Source: Crocinitomicaceae bacterium
Lineage (GTDB): Bacteria; Bacteroidota; Bacteroidia; Flavobacteriales_D; Crocinitomicaceae
DNA length: 64,000 nt
Assembly (NCBI GenBank): GCA_020436025.1
Contig: JAGQYP010000015.1
Span: forward strand, 1 to 64,000
Direction of reading: 5' to 3'
Shown: piece after piece, positions 1 through 8,651 of the stretch
Layout of the letters: each line of letters opens with the position of its first letter
Numbering within the stretch: the stretch's first letter is position 1
Notes under the pieces: model-generated
The model's input: only the letters and a program-made list of their open reading frames with translations
Told to the model about the DNA's origin: nothing
The model's database searches: none
Translations under genes and position numbers: made by a program

Positions 1-35
1 TCATATCCGTCAGCTGACGGACGTAGTTCGAGTCT
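1..35 (+). pseudogene. 3' part of a broken tRNA-fMet copy carrying a palindrome
   Basis: The window opens inside a degenerate copy of the tRNA-fMet found at 66-141. The anticodon-loop bases TCATA are followed by the perfect palindrome TCCGTCAGCTGACGGA (6-21) and then CG-T-AGTTCGAGTCT, which matches the T-arm of the intact gene apart from one lost C. The acceptor 3' strand is missing. The copy cannot fold as a tRNA. Its 5' part lies outside the window. Confidence 0.7.
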
Positions 36-65
36 ATTTAAATTGAATTATTGAAAACATTATAG

Positions 66-141
<76 letters not shown>

Positions 142-144
142 AGT

Positions 145-175
145 AAAGCCGGTGAGAAATCATCGGCTTTTTTAT
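145..175 (+). terminator. rho-independent terminator of tRNA-fMet
   Basis: An 11-bp stem (145-155 with 160-170, one G:T pair) closes a GAAA loop and is followed by a T run. The same stem-loop recurs at 665-690 together with the last 17 nt of the tRNA. Confidence 0.85.
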
Positions 176-192
176 TTACCTAAATCATCATC

Positions 193-441
193 ATGTACAC
201 TGTTTACGCTTTGTACTCACCTTCATTTGACAAAATTTACATCGGAATTACTTCAGATCTTGATGACAGATTTAAATCCCATAATGATCTTGCTACAAAA
301 GGTTTTACTGTAAAGTTTAGACCTTGGATAATTCTTTATACTGAAGAATATCCTACAAAATCTGAAGCTTTGAAAAGAGAAAAACAACTCAAATCCTCTC
401 GCGGCAGACAATTCATTCGTTCCAAAATTATAAACCACTAA
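193..441 (+). CDS. small GIY-YIG nuclease-family protein
   Basis: The 82-residue product is a stand-alone GIY-YIG domain of the short type common in Bacteroidota. The first motif is VYALY (residues 4-8) and the second is YIGIT (16-20). They are followed by a catalytic-type Arg in DDRFKSHN and a Glu in the helix ALKREKQLK. There is no DNA-binding extension, so the target is unknown; family members cleave or nick DNA using the GIY-YIG Tyr, Arg and Glu. The ORF sits between the tRNA-fMet terminator and a broken tRNA-fMet copy that begins one base after its stop codon, and a second decayed ORF start lies at 719. This arrangement suggests a tRNA-associated mobile or homing unit, but that is inference. 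Confidence 0.85.
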   Translation: MYTVYALYSPSFDKIYIGITSDLDDRFKSHNDLATKGFTVKFRPWIILYTEEYPTKSEALKREKQLKSSRGRQFIRSKIINH

Positions 442-505
442 CTCGTCGGGCTCATATCCGTCAGCTGACGGACGTCAGTTCTCCCGATTTCTCGGGACCG
501 CTACC
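442..505 (+). pseudogene. broken tRNA-fMet copy with two hairpin insertions
   Basis: CTCGTCGGGCTCATA (442-456) is identical to the D-arm/anticodon part of the intact tRNA. The next bases of the tRNA are replaced by the palindrome TCCGTCAGCTGACGGA (457-472). CGTCAGTTC of the T-arm follows, then the hairpin TCCCGATTTCTCGGGA (482-497), then the acceptor end CCGCTACC (498-505). The acceptor 5' strand and most of the D-arm are missing, so it is not a functional tRNA. The copy starts directly after the GIY-YIG stop codon. Confidence 0.8.
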
Positions 506-510
506 TAAGA

Positions 511-544
511 AAACGTGTTGGTTTGAACTGACACGTTTTTTTTT
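511..544 (+). terminator. terminator hairpin behind the broken tRNA copy
   Basis: AAACGTGT (511-518) and ACACGTTT (531-538) form an 8-bp stem followed by nine T. It differs from the terminator behind the intact tRNA, so this copy seems to have had its own 3' context. Confidence 0.7.
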
Positions 545-643
545 GCTCAAAACTTTAGTAGAACTAGCCAGACGAGAAGTCTATGCCGATGCATTGAATC
601 TTAATCGGAACGTAGTGGAGATGTAGATGAAAGCAATCGGTAA

Positions 644-697
644 GTCTGGCCCCCGCTACCAAGTAAAGCCGGTGAGAAATCATCGGCTTTTTTTTAT
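644..697 (+). repeat. duplicate of tRNA-fMet 3' end plus its terminator
   Basis: Bases 644-693 repeat 124-173: the last 17 nt of the tRNA (GTCTGGCCCCCGCTACC), the AAG spacer and the complete terminator stem-loop. No 5' part of the tRNA is present; the unrelated stretch 545-643, for which I see no gene, abuts it. Sequence duplication is certain; how it arose is not. Confidence 0.85.
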
Positions 698-718
698 TTT
701 AACCAAACCATTTAAATC

Positions 719-772
719 ATGTATACTATTTTTTGCTCTCTCTTTTCTCTTTTTCATTTGTCTATTTTTTAA
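719..772 (+). pseudogene. decayed start of a second GIY-YIG ORF
   Basis: Downstream of the duplicated terminator an ATG opens a 17-codon frame beginning MYTIFCSLFS, which resembles MYTVYALYSP at the start of the intact GIY-YIG protein. The preceding AAATCATG context is also similar. The frame ends early at TAA (770-772). It appears to be a remnant of a second tRNA/terminator/GIY-YIG unit. The match is short, so confidence is moderate. Confidence 0.5.
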
Positions 773-815
773 AGTAATTAACAATTTGAATATTATCTAA
801 TCACAGTTATTTCGG

Positions 816-823
816 TAAATTTG
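816..823 (+). promoter_or_regulatory. -7 promoter element (TAAATTTG) abutting the next start codon
   Basis: TAAATTTG matches the Bacteroidota TAnnTTTG -7 element. Only four bases separate it from the ATG at 828. No TTTG lies at the usual 19-21 nt upstream. If used, the transcript would be leaderless or nearly so. Confidence 0.4.
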
Positions 824-827
824 GATC

Positions 828-1265
828 ATGAGACTAATTGGAATTTTTATTGGAGTCATTTTAATTTATTCATGTGGTTCTGATACTAGTGATGCATCAA
901 ATACAACTCAGGAATCAAATACCTCCGCAGATTTAATGTTAAACGACACGACTTGCGATTGTACAGCTCTTGAAATTGACGAAAAGAAGAATATCATTCA
1001 TCTAGGGGGAACAGAAGAACCTTATACCGGGTGGTGTGTTTTATATCGTCGAGGTGGTAGGCTTGAATCAAAACGACAATATAAAGACGGAAAATTAAAC
1101 GGACCTTTTTTAACCTATCATCCTAACGGGAACCTTGAAAGTTCTATTCCACATGTAAACAATAGATACAATGGTTTGTATTTGAAACTGAATGAAAAAG
1201 GCGATACTGTATATCAAAGAATTTATCGCCACGGGGCTCCAGTTCATTCAGATTCAATCCAATAA
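828..1265 (+). CDS. lipoprotein with MORN-like repeats
   Basis: The 145-residue product begins with a lipoprotein signal ending in IYSC (Cys 16) followed by a Ser/Thr/Asn-rich linker. A TCDCTALE segment comes next, then about three toxin-antitoxin YwqK/MORN-like repeats of the form YKDGKLNGPFLTYHPNGNLE (roughly residues 55-140). It is probably an outer-membrane or periplasmic lipoprotein of unknown function. It is convergent with the ABC-F gene and their 3' ends overlap by 12 nt. The CxC motif after the linker is shared with two other small lipoproteins in this window. Confidence 0.75.
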   Translation: MRLIGIFIGVILIYSCGSDTSDASNTTQESNTSADLMLNDTTCDCTALEIDEKKNIIHLGGTEEPYTGWCVLYRRGGRLESKRQYKDGKLNGPFLTYHPNGNLESSIPHVNNRYNGLYLKLNEKGDTVYQRIYRHGAPVHSDSIQ

Positions 1266-3152
1266 GGAAGATTGCTCCTCCCATTCTGCCATTTTGGATT
1301 CGAGCTCTTTTTCAAGAGAATTTATTTTCTCGTCCAGCTCACTTAGTTTGGAAACATTACTCACATTTTCTTCAAGATAAAGGGCGGATCTTGTTTCCTC
1401 GATTTCAGACTCCAATTTTTCAATACTTTGTTCCAGATTTCGAATTTTGTTTTTGATTTTTTTCTGATCCTTTGCTTGTTGGAATGAGGACACCTCTTGT
1501 TTTTGAACTTCTTTCTTTACAGGATTTGAAGATTGCTGTTCAATTTCACTTGATTTCGTTGCTAAAAACTCCTTAATTCCAGAATAATGAACTTTCAAAC
1601 GACCATCCTGAATTTCCCAAATCTCATCGAATAGACCTTCAAGAAACTCTCTGTCGTGTGAAACAATAATGAATGTTCCGGCATAATTCTGAAGTGCATT
1701 TTTTAATACATTCTTACTTTGAATATCCAAGTGATTGGTAGGTTCATCCAAAATCAGAAAATTGGAATCTGAAAACAACAGTTTACATAGGCCTAGCCTT
1801 GTTTTTTCCCCTCCTGATAAAACGGATACTTTTTTATCAATATCTTCACCACTAAATAAAAATGCTCCTAATAAAGATCGAATTTCCTTCCTTTTCTCTC
1901 CAACAGCAACATGATCAATTACTTCGAAAACAGAATCTGAAGGACTCAAATGTTTACTCGAATCCTGTGCGAAATATCCTATTTCCACATTGTGTCCTAG
2001 TTCAATATTACCATTATAGGATGTCTCTCCCATAATACATTTAATTAAAGTTGATTTTCCCGTACCATTAGCTCCGAGAAGGGCAATTTTCTGACCTTTA
2101 GTCAAGATAAACTCTAGTTGATCTAGAATTTTTTTATCCCCATATTCTTTTGATTGAACATCTACCTCTAAGACCTTTTTACCAGATTCTCTACTGATTG
2201 GAAACTTTATGGAAGCTTGTCGGACATGATCTGATTCTACTTCAATTCGCTCAGTTTTTTCCAGTTTTTTTATCAAAGACTGAGCAAAAGCTGCTTTATT
2301 CTTCTTAGCACGGAATTTATTTATCAATTCCTCTGTATGTTTTATTTCTTTTTCCTGGTTCTTTTTTTGAGAAGTTAGATTTTGCAATTCTTCTTCTCTT
2401 ATGACTTTATATTTTGAGTAGGGAAAAGGATAATCCTTCACTTTTGCGTTAATGATTTCAATGGTACGGGTTGTTACATTGTCCAAAAACAATCTATCAT
2501 GAGAAATAAGAATCAAGATCCCTTTATATGTTTTGAGATAAGTCTCCAACCACTGAATGGTCACGATATCAAGGTGGTTTGTGGGCTCATCTAAAAGGAG
2601 AATATCTGGTTGATTTATTAATATCCGTGCAAGTTCAGCTCTCATTTTCCATCCCCCTGAAAGCTCATTGGTTTTCTTCTGAAAATCCTCCCTTTTAAAT
2701 CCTAGTCCAAATAAAGTCTGTTCTATATCTTTCTCCCAGGTTTCTACTCCCAAATGGTTGAGTTTTTCATGACACTCGCTTAACTCTGCAATTATATTGG
2801 AGTAAGAATCAGACTCATAATCTTCACGAATTTCCAATTCCTCATTTATTTCCTCTATTCTACTAAACAACTTGTTTAATTGTTCATTCGAATCCTTAAT
2901 GAAATCAAAAACAGATTTCTCTGAATAAACTTCAATATCTTGACTTAAAAATCCCAGATGCTGGTCCTTTCCAAGATGGATTTTTCCAGAAGTTGGTTTG
3001 GCTCCACCAGAAATTAGTTTGAGAAAAGTAGATTTACCTGCCCCATTCTTCCCTACTAATCCAATTTTCTCTCCTGCCTTAATTTGCAAGGAAACATCTT
3101 CATACAAGAACCCTTGTGGAAGATGTAAACTCATATTTTCAACTATTATCAT
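1254..3152 (-). CDS. ABC-F family ATPase (ribosome-associated type)
   Basis: The 632-residue protein has two ABC ATPase domains and no membrane segments. Domain 1 has Walker A GKNGAGKST (residues 34-42), signature LSGGWKMR and Walker B LLLDEPTNHLD. Domain 2 has GANGTGKST, LSGGEKTRLGL and LILDEPTNHLD. A charged linker joins the domains and a Glu/Lys coiled coil ends the protein. Duplicated DEPTNHLD boxes and the linker are hallmarks of ABC-F translation factors (YdiF/Uup/EttA group), which act on the ribosomal E site; the exact subgroup cannot be told here. It lies just downstream of the gldN terminator and is probably transcribed separately. Confidence 0.9.
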   Translation of the reverse strand: MIIVENMSLHLPQGFLYEDVSLQIKAGEKIGLVGKNGAGKSTFLKLISGGAKPTSGKIHLGKDQHLGFLSQDIEVYSEKSVFDFIKDSNEQLNKLFSRIEEINEELEIREDYESDSYSNIIAELSECHEKLNHLGVETWEKDIEQTLFGLGFKREDFQKKTNELSGGWKMRAELARILINQPDILLLDEPTNHLDIVTIQWLETYLKTYKGILILISHDRLFLDNVTTRTIEIINAKVKDYPFPYSKYKVIREEELQNLTSQKKNQEKEIKHTEELINKFRAKKNKAAFAQSLIKKLEKTERIEVESDHVRQASIKFPISRESGKKVLEVDVQSKEYGDKKILDQLEFILTKGQKIALLGANGTGKSTLIKCIMGETSYNGNIELGHNVEIGYFAQDSSKHLSPSDSVFEVIDHVAVGEKRKEIRSLLGAFLFSGEDIDKKVSVLSGGEKTRLGLCKLLFSDSNFLILDEPTNHLDIQSKNVLKNALQNYAGTFIIVSHDREFLEGLFDEIWEIQDGRLKVHYSGIKEFLATKSSEIEQQSSNPVKKEVQKQEVSSFQQAKDQKKIKNKIRNLEQSIEKLESEIEETRSALYLEENVSNVSKLSELDEKINSLEKELESKMAEWEEQSSLLD

Positions 3153-3157
3153 GATTG

Positions 3158-3165
3158 CAAAAATA
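3158..3165 (-). promoter_or_regulatory. -7 promoter element (TATTTTTG) next to the ABC-F start
   Basis: On the minus strand TATTTTTG fits TAnnTTTG and is followed by CAATC and the ATG of the ABC-F gene. It overlaps the T tract of the gldN terminator. No clear -33 TTTG is seen, so this is tentative. Confidence 0.35.
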
Positions 3166-3193
3166 AAAAAAGGGTCTCAATTGAGACCCTTTT
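3162..3193 (-). terminator. terminator of the porP/gldKLMN operon
   Basis: A perfect 26-nt palindrome (3168-3193, stem AAAAGGGTCTC) lies 20 nt past the gldN stop and is followed on the minus strand by a long T run. It separates gldN from the ABC-F gene. Confidence 0.85.
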
Positions 3194-3213
3194 CAAGTAT
3201 TGTAAAGAAGTTT

Positions 3214-4263
3214 TTATAAACTCCAAACATCGTGTTCGATCATTCGTATCTCATTTGTAATCTTTTCAGACTCCAGTAAGGCGTCTACACCTACACGATA
3301 GGTATCAATCTTTCTATCGTAAACGTTAGAAGATCTATAGATTACAGAATTGAATTCTCTCTTCCAGAACAAATCATCATACGAGAACCATCTTGAGTCG
3401 TTTTGTGCGTTATACACATAGTAGTTTTGAAATACGTAACGACACTCTGGAAAATACAACCAGAATATTTCCTCATAACCTGTTATAGCTGTTTTGTCCT
3501 CATTTGTGGCATATCTTACTGGAGCAATTCCAATAATTCTAACATCCATAACTGATCTCTCTTTATCAAAGAACCAATCTTCTTTTAATCGATACTGAAC
3601 AATATCTTCAGACTGAAAGTATATGTAAGGACAAGTAGTCATAACAATATCCCATATAATCTCTCCGTTCACCACAATCTGTCTCATCGAATCTTCTTCT
3701 GGATCTACCTGACTTGGAATCGGAATTCTTTCACAGGCTTCTTCAGTAGCAAGATACCCTAACAGGTTATCAATAAACCATACTGAATCAGAAACAGTTT
3801 TACCTGGAGGTGGTGCAATTGGATATTTAAAAGAATCTCCATCCTTAATTTTATTTAATGGATTTTCAGGAGAATAAACTGTTAAATTTCCATTCAGAAC
3901 ATTCGTTAAAATCACAGTCCACAATGACCATCTTCTCTGATGTTTCGTCCATTCCAAGTCAGTTGGACTAATCTCCGCATTAATCTTATCTAAAGGGTAA
4001 TACATTGGATGATTAATCTTCTCTCTCAAATCAATATACCTCCATACACGTTTACTCCAAACTGCATCTGCTTCACGCACATGCTCCCAAGGAATTAACT
4101 TCTTGGTTGGAATGTGTTCTGGAACGTAAACTCCGTCTAAAACACCTGGAGATGGATTTGGAACAGGCCCAAGCATCTCACCATTATTCACTCCTCCTTG
4201 CCCAAAAGCAGGAAGCGCAAACATAAACACCACAGAGAACACTATTGACCATATTCTTTTCAT
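3214..4263 (-). CDS. gldN: gliding motility / T9SS protein GldN (PorN)
   Basis: The 349-residue protein has a cleavable signal peptide (about residues 1-22, ending AFGQ). Its tryptophan/tyrosine-rich body has the typical GldN segments IWDIVMTTCPYIYF, FWLYFPECRYVF and YDDLFWKREFNSVIYR. GldN is periplasmic and associates with the GldK lipoprotein ring at the outer membrane in the type IX secretion system. It is the last gene of the gldKLMN run, 28 nt after gldM, and is followed by a strong terminator. Confidence 0.93.
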   Translation of the reverse strand: MKRIWSIVFSVVFMFALPAFGQGGVNNGEMLGPVPNPSPGVLDGVYVPEHIPTKKLIPWEHVREADAVWSKRVWRYIDLREKINHPMYYPLDKINAEISPTDLEWTKHQRRWSLWTVILTNVLNGNLTVYSPENPLNKIKDGDSFKYPIAPPPGKTVSDSVWFIDNLLGYLATEEACERIPIPSQVDPEEDSMRQIVVNGEIIWDIVMTTCPYIYFQSEDIVQYRLKEDWFFDKERSVMDVRIIGIAPVRYATNEDKTAITGYEEIFWLYFPECRYVFQNYYVYNAQNDSRWFSYDDLFWKREFNSVIYRSSNVYDRKIDTYRVGVDALLESEKITNEIRMIEHDVWSL

Positions 4264-4291
4264 TGTTCCTTTATTTTAATTACTAATTCTA

Positions 4292-6004
4292 TTATTTAAC
4301 TTCAATTGCAAACGCAATATCTTTCGATATGTTTCCTGGGTATCTAACTTTAACCTGGAATACTACCAAATCTCCTTTTTGAGCTTGTCTTAAGTATCCA
4401 GAAAGAGAAGAAATGTTTGAACCTGAAAAAGGTTGCTTATTTCTTGCACTAGATACTTTACATGTACCACCAATTACAGAGAATTGCGCTTGTAATGGAA
4501 TCTCTGGTGGATAACCAGCTCTTAGAGAAGTTAATACGCTTAAACCAGATTTAGGAACTTTCGAACCATTTACGAAACTACCCATAAACACAGCTGGATC
4601 TGGAAGTTTTGAAACTTTATAATCAAAAGATCCAAGATTTGCTGATTTACCATCTGGAGCTACACCAAAAATACTAATAGATGCCTTTTTCACACCACTT
4701 GCTGGTTTAGCAATCCACATATCTCCACTTTTGGAAATCGATCCACCTGACATGGTTAATTTATAACCAGGGTATCCGGAAGCCGCTCCTTGCACTTTGT
4801 TATCGTAACCTTTATACAAAACAGCTAACTCAGGAAGAGAAACTGTACCTTGTGGTTTACCTACAGTATATGGGAACTTCCAATCCAATGGTTGAAGCGT
4901 TCCATCTTTTTTCTTCACTTTTAATACTCCTTTAAGTGTATCCGTTGCCGCAGCTCTAAATCTGATAAAACCTTTACCATCTTTTACATCCGTAACTTCT
5001 TTATCACCTTCTTCTGCTTTGTAAGTGACAATAGGTTGATTGTACGAATCATACGCCGCCATAAACACTTGAAGTTCAACACTATCTCCTTGGTTATAGT
5101 AATTTGATGGTGCCCATGCTAAAGCAGTAACTTTGTTGAAAGAATAATCAGATCCACCGATCTTAGAACGGATGTGTGCCAAAGCATTTGCTTCAACTGT
5201 TCTGATATCTTGTTCCAAAGCAGACAATTGAGCCAAAGCAGCTACAACTGGCGCGTGGTCAAAAGTTCTACCCACCCAATGGATGTCTTTGTTTTCACCA
5301 CCGTGCGTATCCGCTAATTCTTGTTTTGTAAGCTGTTTGTAAATCGCTTTTACGATGTCCTTATCGTCTTTATCGATGGTAGACAGCATATCGTCTGTAA
5401 ACTCACCTTCACCTGGAAGTTTAGATGCGTCTAACTTGTACGATTTGCTTTCGTAAGTTGCTAATTCAGTCACTAAGTTATCTCTATATGCAAGTAAGGC
5501 ATTCCATAATTCCATACCTTTTGCACTTTCAGATGGCGACTTAATATCCGCACCAGGACCAATCATTAGGGTCATTGGTACATCATAGTTATCCTTTGCA
5601 TCAATGTGTGCACAATCGTAAATAACCATATCACCTTCTTCGATTTTCACTTTACCTAGATCCGAACCAACAGCCGTAATCAACTCATCCTTAATTGCAT
5701 GGATAAGTCCGATTTGCTCTGCTGTCATGTCTTTGATCTTTTGAGCTTTATCGATATACTCTTGAGCCGCTTTTGCTCTTTCAGTTTCACCTTTACTTTC
5801 AGCATCGGTTTTAACGGCTAGCAAGTCTGCCATTGCCTCATTACCTCTTGCTTGAATAGATCTTGTACCTGCCTGAATATTGCTATCCATCGATACGAAA
5901 GCTTCCAAAATAGATTTGGAAACGTTCAGTGCTAGAAGAGCGGTAAGTACGAGGTACATCATACCGATCATCTTCTGTCTTGGGGTTTCTTTTCCTCCTG
6001 CCAT
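4292..6004 (-). CDS. gldM: gliding motor / T9SS protein GldM (PorM)
   Basis: The 570-residue protein starts with the conserved AGGKETPRQKMIGMMYLVL segment and a single transmembrane helix (about residues 11-30). A long periplasmic part follows with the four-domain GldM architecture, ending in a beta-rich segment. GldM pairs with GldL to form the proton-driven rotary motor that powers secretion and gliding, spanning from the inner membrane to the GldK/GldN ring. Length and N-terminus match the family. It lies 72 nt after gldL. Confidence 0.95.
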   Translation of the reverse strand: MAGGKETPRQKMIGMMYLVLTALLALNVSKSILEAFVSMDSNIQAGTRSIQARGNEAMADLLAVKTDAESKGETERAKAAQEYIDKAQKIKDMTAEQIGLIHAIKDELITAVGSDLGKVKIEEGDMVIYDCAHIDAKDNYDVPMTLMIGPGADIKSPSESAKGMELWNALLAYRDNLVTELATYESKSYKLDASKLPGEGEFTDDMLSTIDKDDKDIVKAIYKQLTKQELADTHGGENKDIHWVGRTFDHAPVVAALAQLSALEQDIRTVEANALAHIRSKIGGSDYSFNKVTALAWAPSNYYNQGDSVELQVFMAAYDSYNQPIVTYKAEEGDKEVTDVKDGKGFIRFRAAATDTLKGVLKVKKKDGTLQPLDWKFPYTVGKPQGTVSLPELAVLYKGYDNKVQGAASGYPGYKLTMSGGSISKSGDMWIAKPASGVKKASISIFGVAPDGKSANLGSFDYKVSKLPDPAVFMGSFVNGSKVPKSGLSVLTSLRAGYPPEIPLQAQFSVIGGTCKVSSARNKQPFSGSNISSLSGYLRQAQKGDLVVFQVKVRYPGNISKDIAFAIEVK

Positions 6005-6076
6005 ATTGAATTAATTTTTTTGGTTAATAAAATTTCATCTTATTAATTCACAATTTCCAATTAGTAACTTAACTAA

Positions 6077-6898
6077 TTAATCTCTGGAAATTGTCATGGC
6101 TTTAAGCATGTTTCCGTACACTTGATTAAGATCCGTAAGGTTCTTAGTAAGCATAGCCATATTTTCTTTGTACAATCTTGTATCTTCAACTGAATCAGAA
6201 AGATTCTGCATCATTTCAGTAACCTGAGTTTGGAATTTCTCAGTCGCCTCAAGATGTTGAGAAGAACCTTTCAATTGTAGTTCATAAACATTGTTCAAAG
6301 CAGCTAAGTTTTTAGAAACTTTTTGCATTTGCTCTCCGAAAGAAGCACCTTCTTCAGTAGTTGAAGTCAACCCTGTTAAAGACTCAGAAGCTCTTTCATA
6401 AGACTCTGTTAATTTAGATACTTTATCAGAAGCTCCTTCTAAAGCAGATACATAAGAATCTGTTGCTGCTGCAGCTCCAGAAACCGCTTTCAATTGAGAT
6501 GCATTCTCACCTAGAGTTCTCATTCCTTCTCCAAGTCTTTCTAACAATGCGGAATCAATTTGTGCTTCCTGTAGTTTTTCATCTAATAATTCTGTAATTC
6601 CAGATCCACCTGATCCACCTCTTCCTCTTGAAGTGATTTCTGGTAAATCATCGTGATCCATATCATCATGACCCAATGCTAGTTCTGGATAAACTAGAGT
6701 CCAATCTGGATCTTCGTGAATCGGTTCAAATGCCGAGAAAACGAAAATTAACGCTTCCGTAGATAGTCCGACAACAAGCATCGCACCTGCACCCGGCCAG
6801 TGCATAATTTTAAACATCGCTCCTACAATTACAACTGCTGCACCAAATCCGTACAACTTTGCCATAAACTGTTTCCATCTTTTACTTCCTGGTTTCAT
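6077..6898 (-). CDS. gldL: gliding motor / T9SS protein GldL (PorL)
   Basis: The 273-residue inner-membrane protein has two close N-terminal helices. The first is FGAAVVIVGAMFKIMHWPGA and the second is GAMLVVGLSTEALIFVFSAF, which contains the membrane Glu used for proton transfer in the family. A cytoplasmic region rich in coiled coil follows (about residues 105-270). GldL is the stator of the GldLM motor. It lies between gldK and gldM, with a 75-nt gap to gldK, in one operon. Confidence 0.95.
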   Translation of the reverse strand: MKPGSKRWKQFMAKLYGFGAAVVIVGAMFKIMHWPGAGAMLVVGLSTEALIFVFSAFEPIHEDPDWTLVYPELALGHDDMDHDDLPEITSRGRGGSGGSGITELLDEKLQEAQIDSALLERLGEGMRTLGENASQLKAVSGAAAATDSYVSALEGASDKVSKLTESYERASESLTGLTSTTEEGASFGEQMQKVSKNLAALNNVYELQLKGSSQHLEATEKFQTQVTEMMQNLSDSVEDTRLYKENMAMLTKNLTDLNQVYGNMLKAMTISRD

Positions 6899-6973
6899 AG
6901 TATTCCTTGCTTTTTTAGTTTAACAATTTAATTAACTGATTTTTATTTTGGTTTATTTATTTGCCTTTGGCTA

Positions 6974-8551
6974 TTAATTCAACTGAATATCAGATTTAAT
7001 TTCCTCACCACCTTCTTTCGAGAAGTCTCTTCCTCCACGACCAAGGTGCGTCATCACACATCTGAATCCAATATAACATTTTGCAGTATCTCTATACTCA
7101 TAAGTTCTAGTACCCGTTTGAAGGTAATATCCTACATCCTTCCAAGAACCTCCTCTAATTACTTTTCTCTTCATTGAAGGTGGATCCCAGTCCATAGCAT
7201 AGTATCTGTATTCTGTGTTCAAATCATGAGCGAACTCATAAACTGATTCATCATAAGTAGTTTCTGTCCACTCAGCTGCATTTCCAGCCATACAGTACAA
7301 TCCCCATCCATTTGGGTTGTAGGAGTAAGCTTTTACAGTGTGGAAACCACCATCATCAAAATATCTACCTCTCATTGGCTTAAAGTTCCCTAAGAAACAT
7401 CCAGAGCTGTTTCTAATATAAGGACCTCCCCATGGGTATGCAGACAATTCTAAGTCACCTCTTGCTCCTCTTTCCCATTCTGCCTCAGTTGGCAATCTGA
7501 AATCGTTAACAAATAGGTCCCCGTTTTGAATTAACCAAACATTTAACAATTGAGTTCTCCAAACACAAAATGCTTTCGCTTGAACCCAAGTCACACCAAC
7601 AACCGGATAGTTATCGTATGCTGGATGCCAGAAATACATGTTTGTCATTGGATCGTTGAAAGAGTAAGTAAAGTCTCTTACCCAACATAATGTATCAGGA
7701 TACACATTGATCACCTCTTGAATAATGAATCTAGATCTGTCATCATGCCCTCTTAAAGCATTGTTCTGACCTTTTTTGTTGAAATACCCCATATCTTTTT
7801 CCAATCCATCAGGTTGCTCTGTAAATGGGTGTGGAGGGTTTTTCAAAGTACGGTGTGTTTTGTTCACTAATTTCTGCTTATTGTTGTATCCATCTCTAAT
7901 AATATGGTATCTACCTCTTTTAGCAGCTTCGATCAAATCAATCCATTCGTACTTAAATTTCAACTTTCTAGTGTCGATCTCTCTTCTTTTGTAGAATCTT
8001 TCATAATCTGGAAGATACATCTCAGTTAGATAAGGCATTAATTGTCTATCATAATAATCTAACTTCTGTCTCCAGTTGAATCCGAATTTTTCTCTGTTCT
8101 CCATTTTCATGGTAGGATCAAACTCTACCCAAGCAACGTTTGCTTCGTCAAACCACTCATCGCGGTAATCTAACCACTCTGCTTGTTCCTCTGCATCGAT
8201 TGGCTCTGGACCACCAGCTCCAAGGTTTGCATCGTTCACGTCATAAATATATTCTCTTGCGATCGAGTCTCTTACCCAATACACAAATTGTCTATACTCA
8301 TTATTCGTGATTTCAGTTTGATCAATATAGAAAGCCTGAACAGAAACTGTTTTCGATCTTGTCTGATGCAAGAACGGAACATCCTGATCACTTTGTCCCA
8401 TATTAAATCCTCCAGAAGGAATATAAAGCATTCCTAACGGTACTTCCGGAATATACGGAGCTCTACCTTGAACCCCTATTAAGTGACCACTTGGCCCACT
8501 ACACGACACAACTAATAATCCACTTAATAAAATAATCACCAAACTTTTCAT
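6974..8551 (-). CDS. gldK: T9SS ring lipoprotein GldK (PorK)
   Basis: The 525-residue protein has a lipoprotein signal ending in VVSC and an FGE-sulfatase (SUMF1)-type fold. Recognisable pieces are GGFNMGQSDQD, the EITNNEYRQFV motif, RLPTEAEWERGARG, the AGNAAEWTETTYDE segment and the terminal RGGSWKDVGYYLQTG..YIGFRCV. GldK forms the outer-membrane-associated ring with GldN. It is the second gene of the porP-gldKLMN run, 100 nt after porP. No catalytic role is expected; the fold is structural in this family. Confidence 0.95.
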   Translation of the reverse strand: MKSLVIILLSGLLVVSCSGPSGHLIGVQGRAPYIPEVPLGMLYIPSGGFNMGQSDQDVPFLHQTRSKTVSVQAFYIDQTEITNNEYRQFVYWVRDSIAREYIYDVNDANLGAGGPEPIDAEEQAEWLDYRDEWFDEANVAWVEFDPTMKMENREKFGFNWRQKLDYYDRQLMPYLTEMYLPDYERFYKRREIDTRKLKFKYEWIDLIEAAKRGRYHIIRDGYNNKQKLVNKTHRTLKNPPHPFTEQPDGLEKDMGYFNKKGQNNALRGHDDRSRFIIQEVINVYPDTLCWVRDFTYSFNDPMTNMYFWHPAYDNYPVVGVTWVQAKAFCVWRTQLLNVWLIQNGDLFVNDFRLPTEAEWERGARGDLELSAYPWGGPYIRNSSGCFLGNFKPMRGRYFDDGGFHTVKAYSYNPNGWGLYCMAGNAAEWTETTYDESVYEFAHDLNTEYRYYAMDWDPPSMKRKVIRGGSWKDVGYYLQTGTRTYEYRDTAKCYIGFRCVMTHLGRGGRDFSKEGGEEIKSDIQLN

Positions 8552-8651
8552 ACATCCTCGTTTTAAATTCAGATCACCTTACACACACTAATGATTACGG
8601 AATAGTATAACGCTTTTAAATTTTTTTGGTTACAAATAATCGATTTCACTC

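Noticed and set aside
442..505. Second functional tRNA
   Set aside because: No acceptor 5' strand and two arms are replaced by unrelated palindromes, so no cloverleaf can form.
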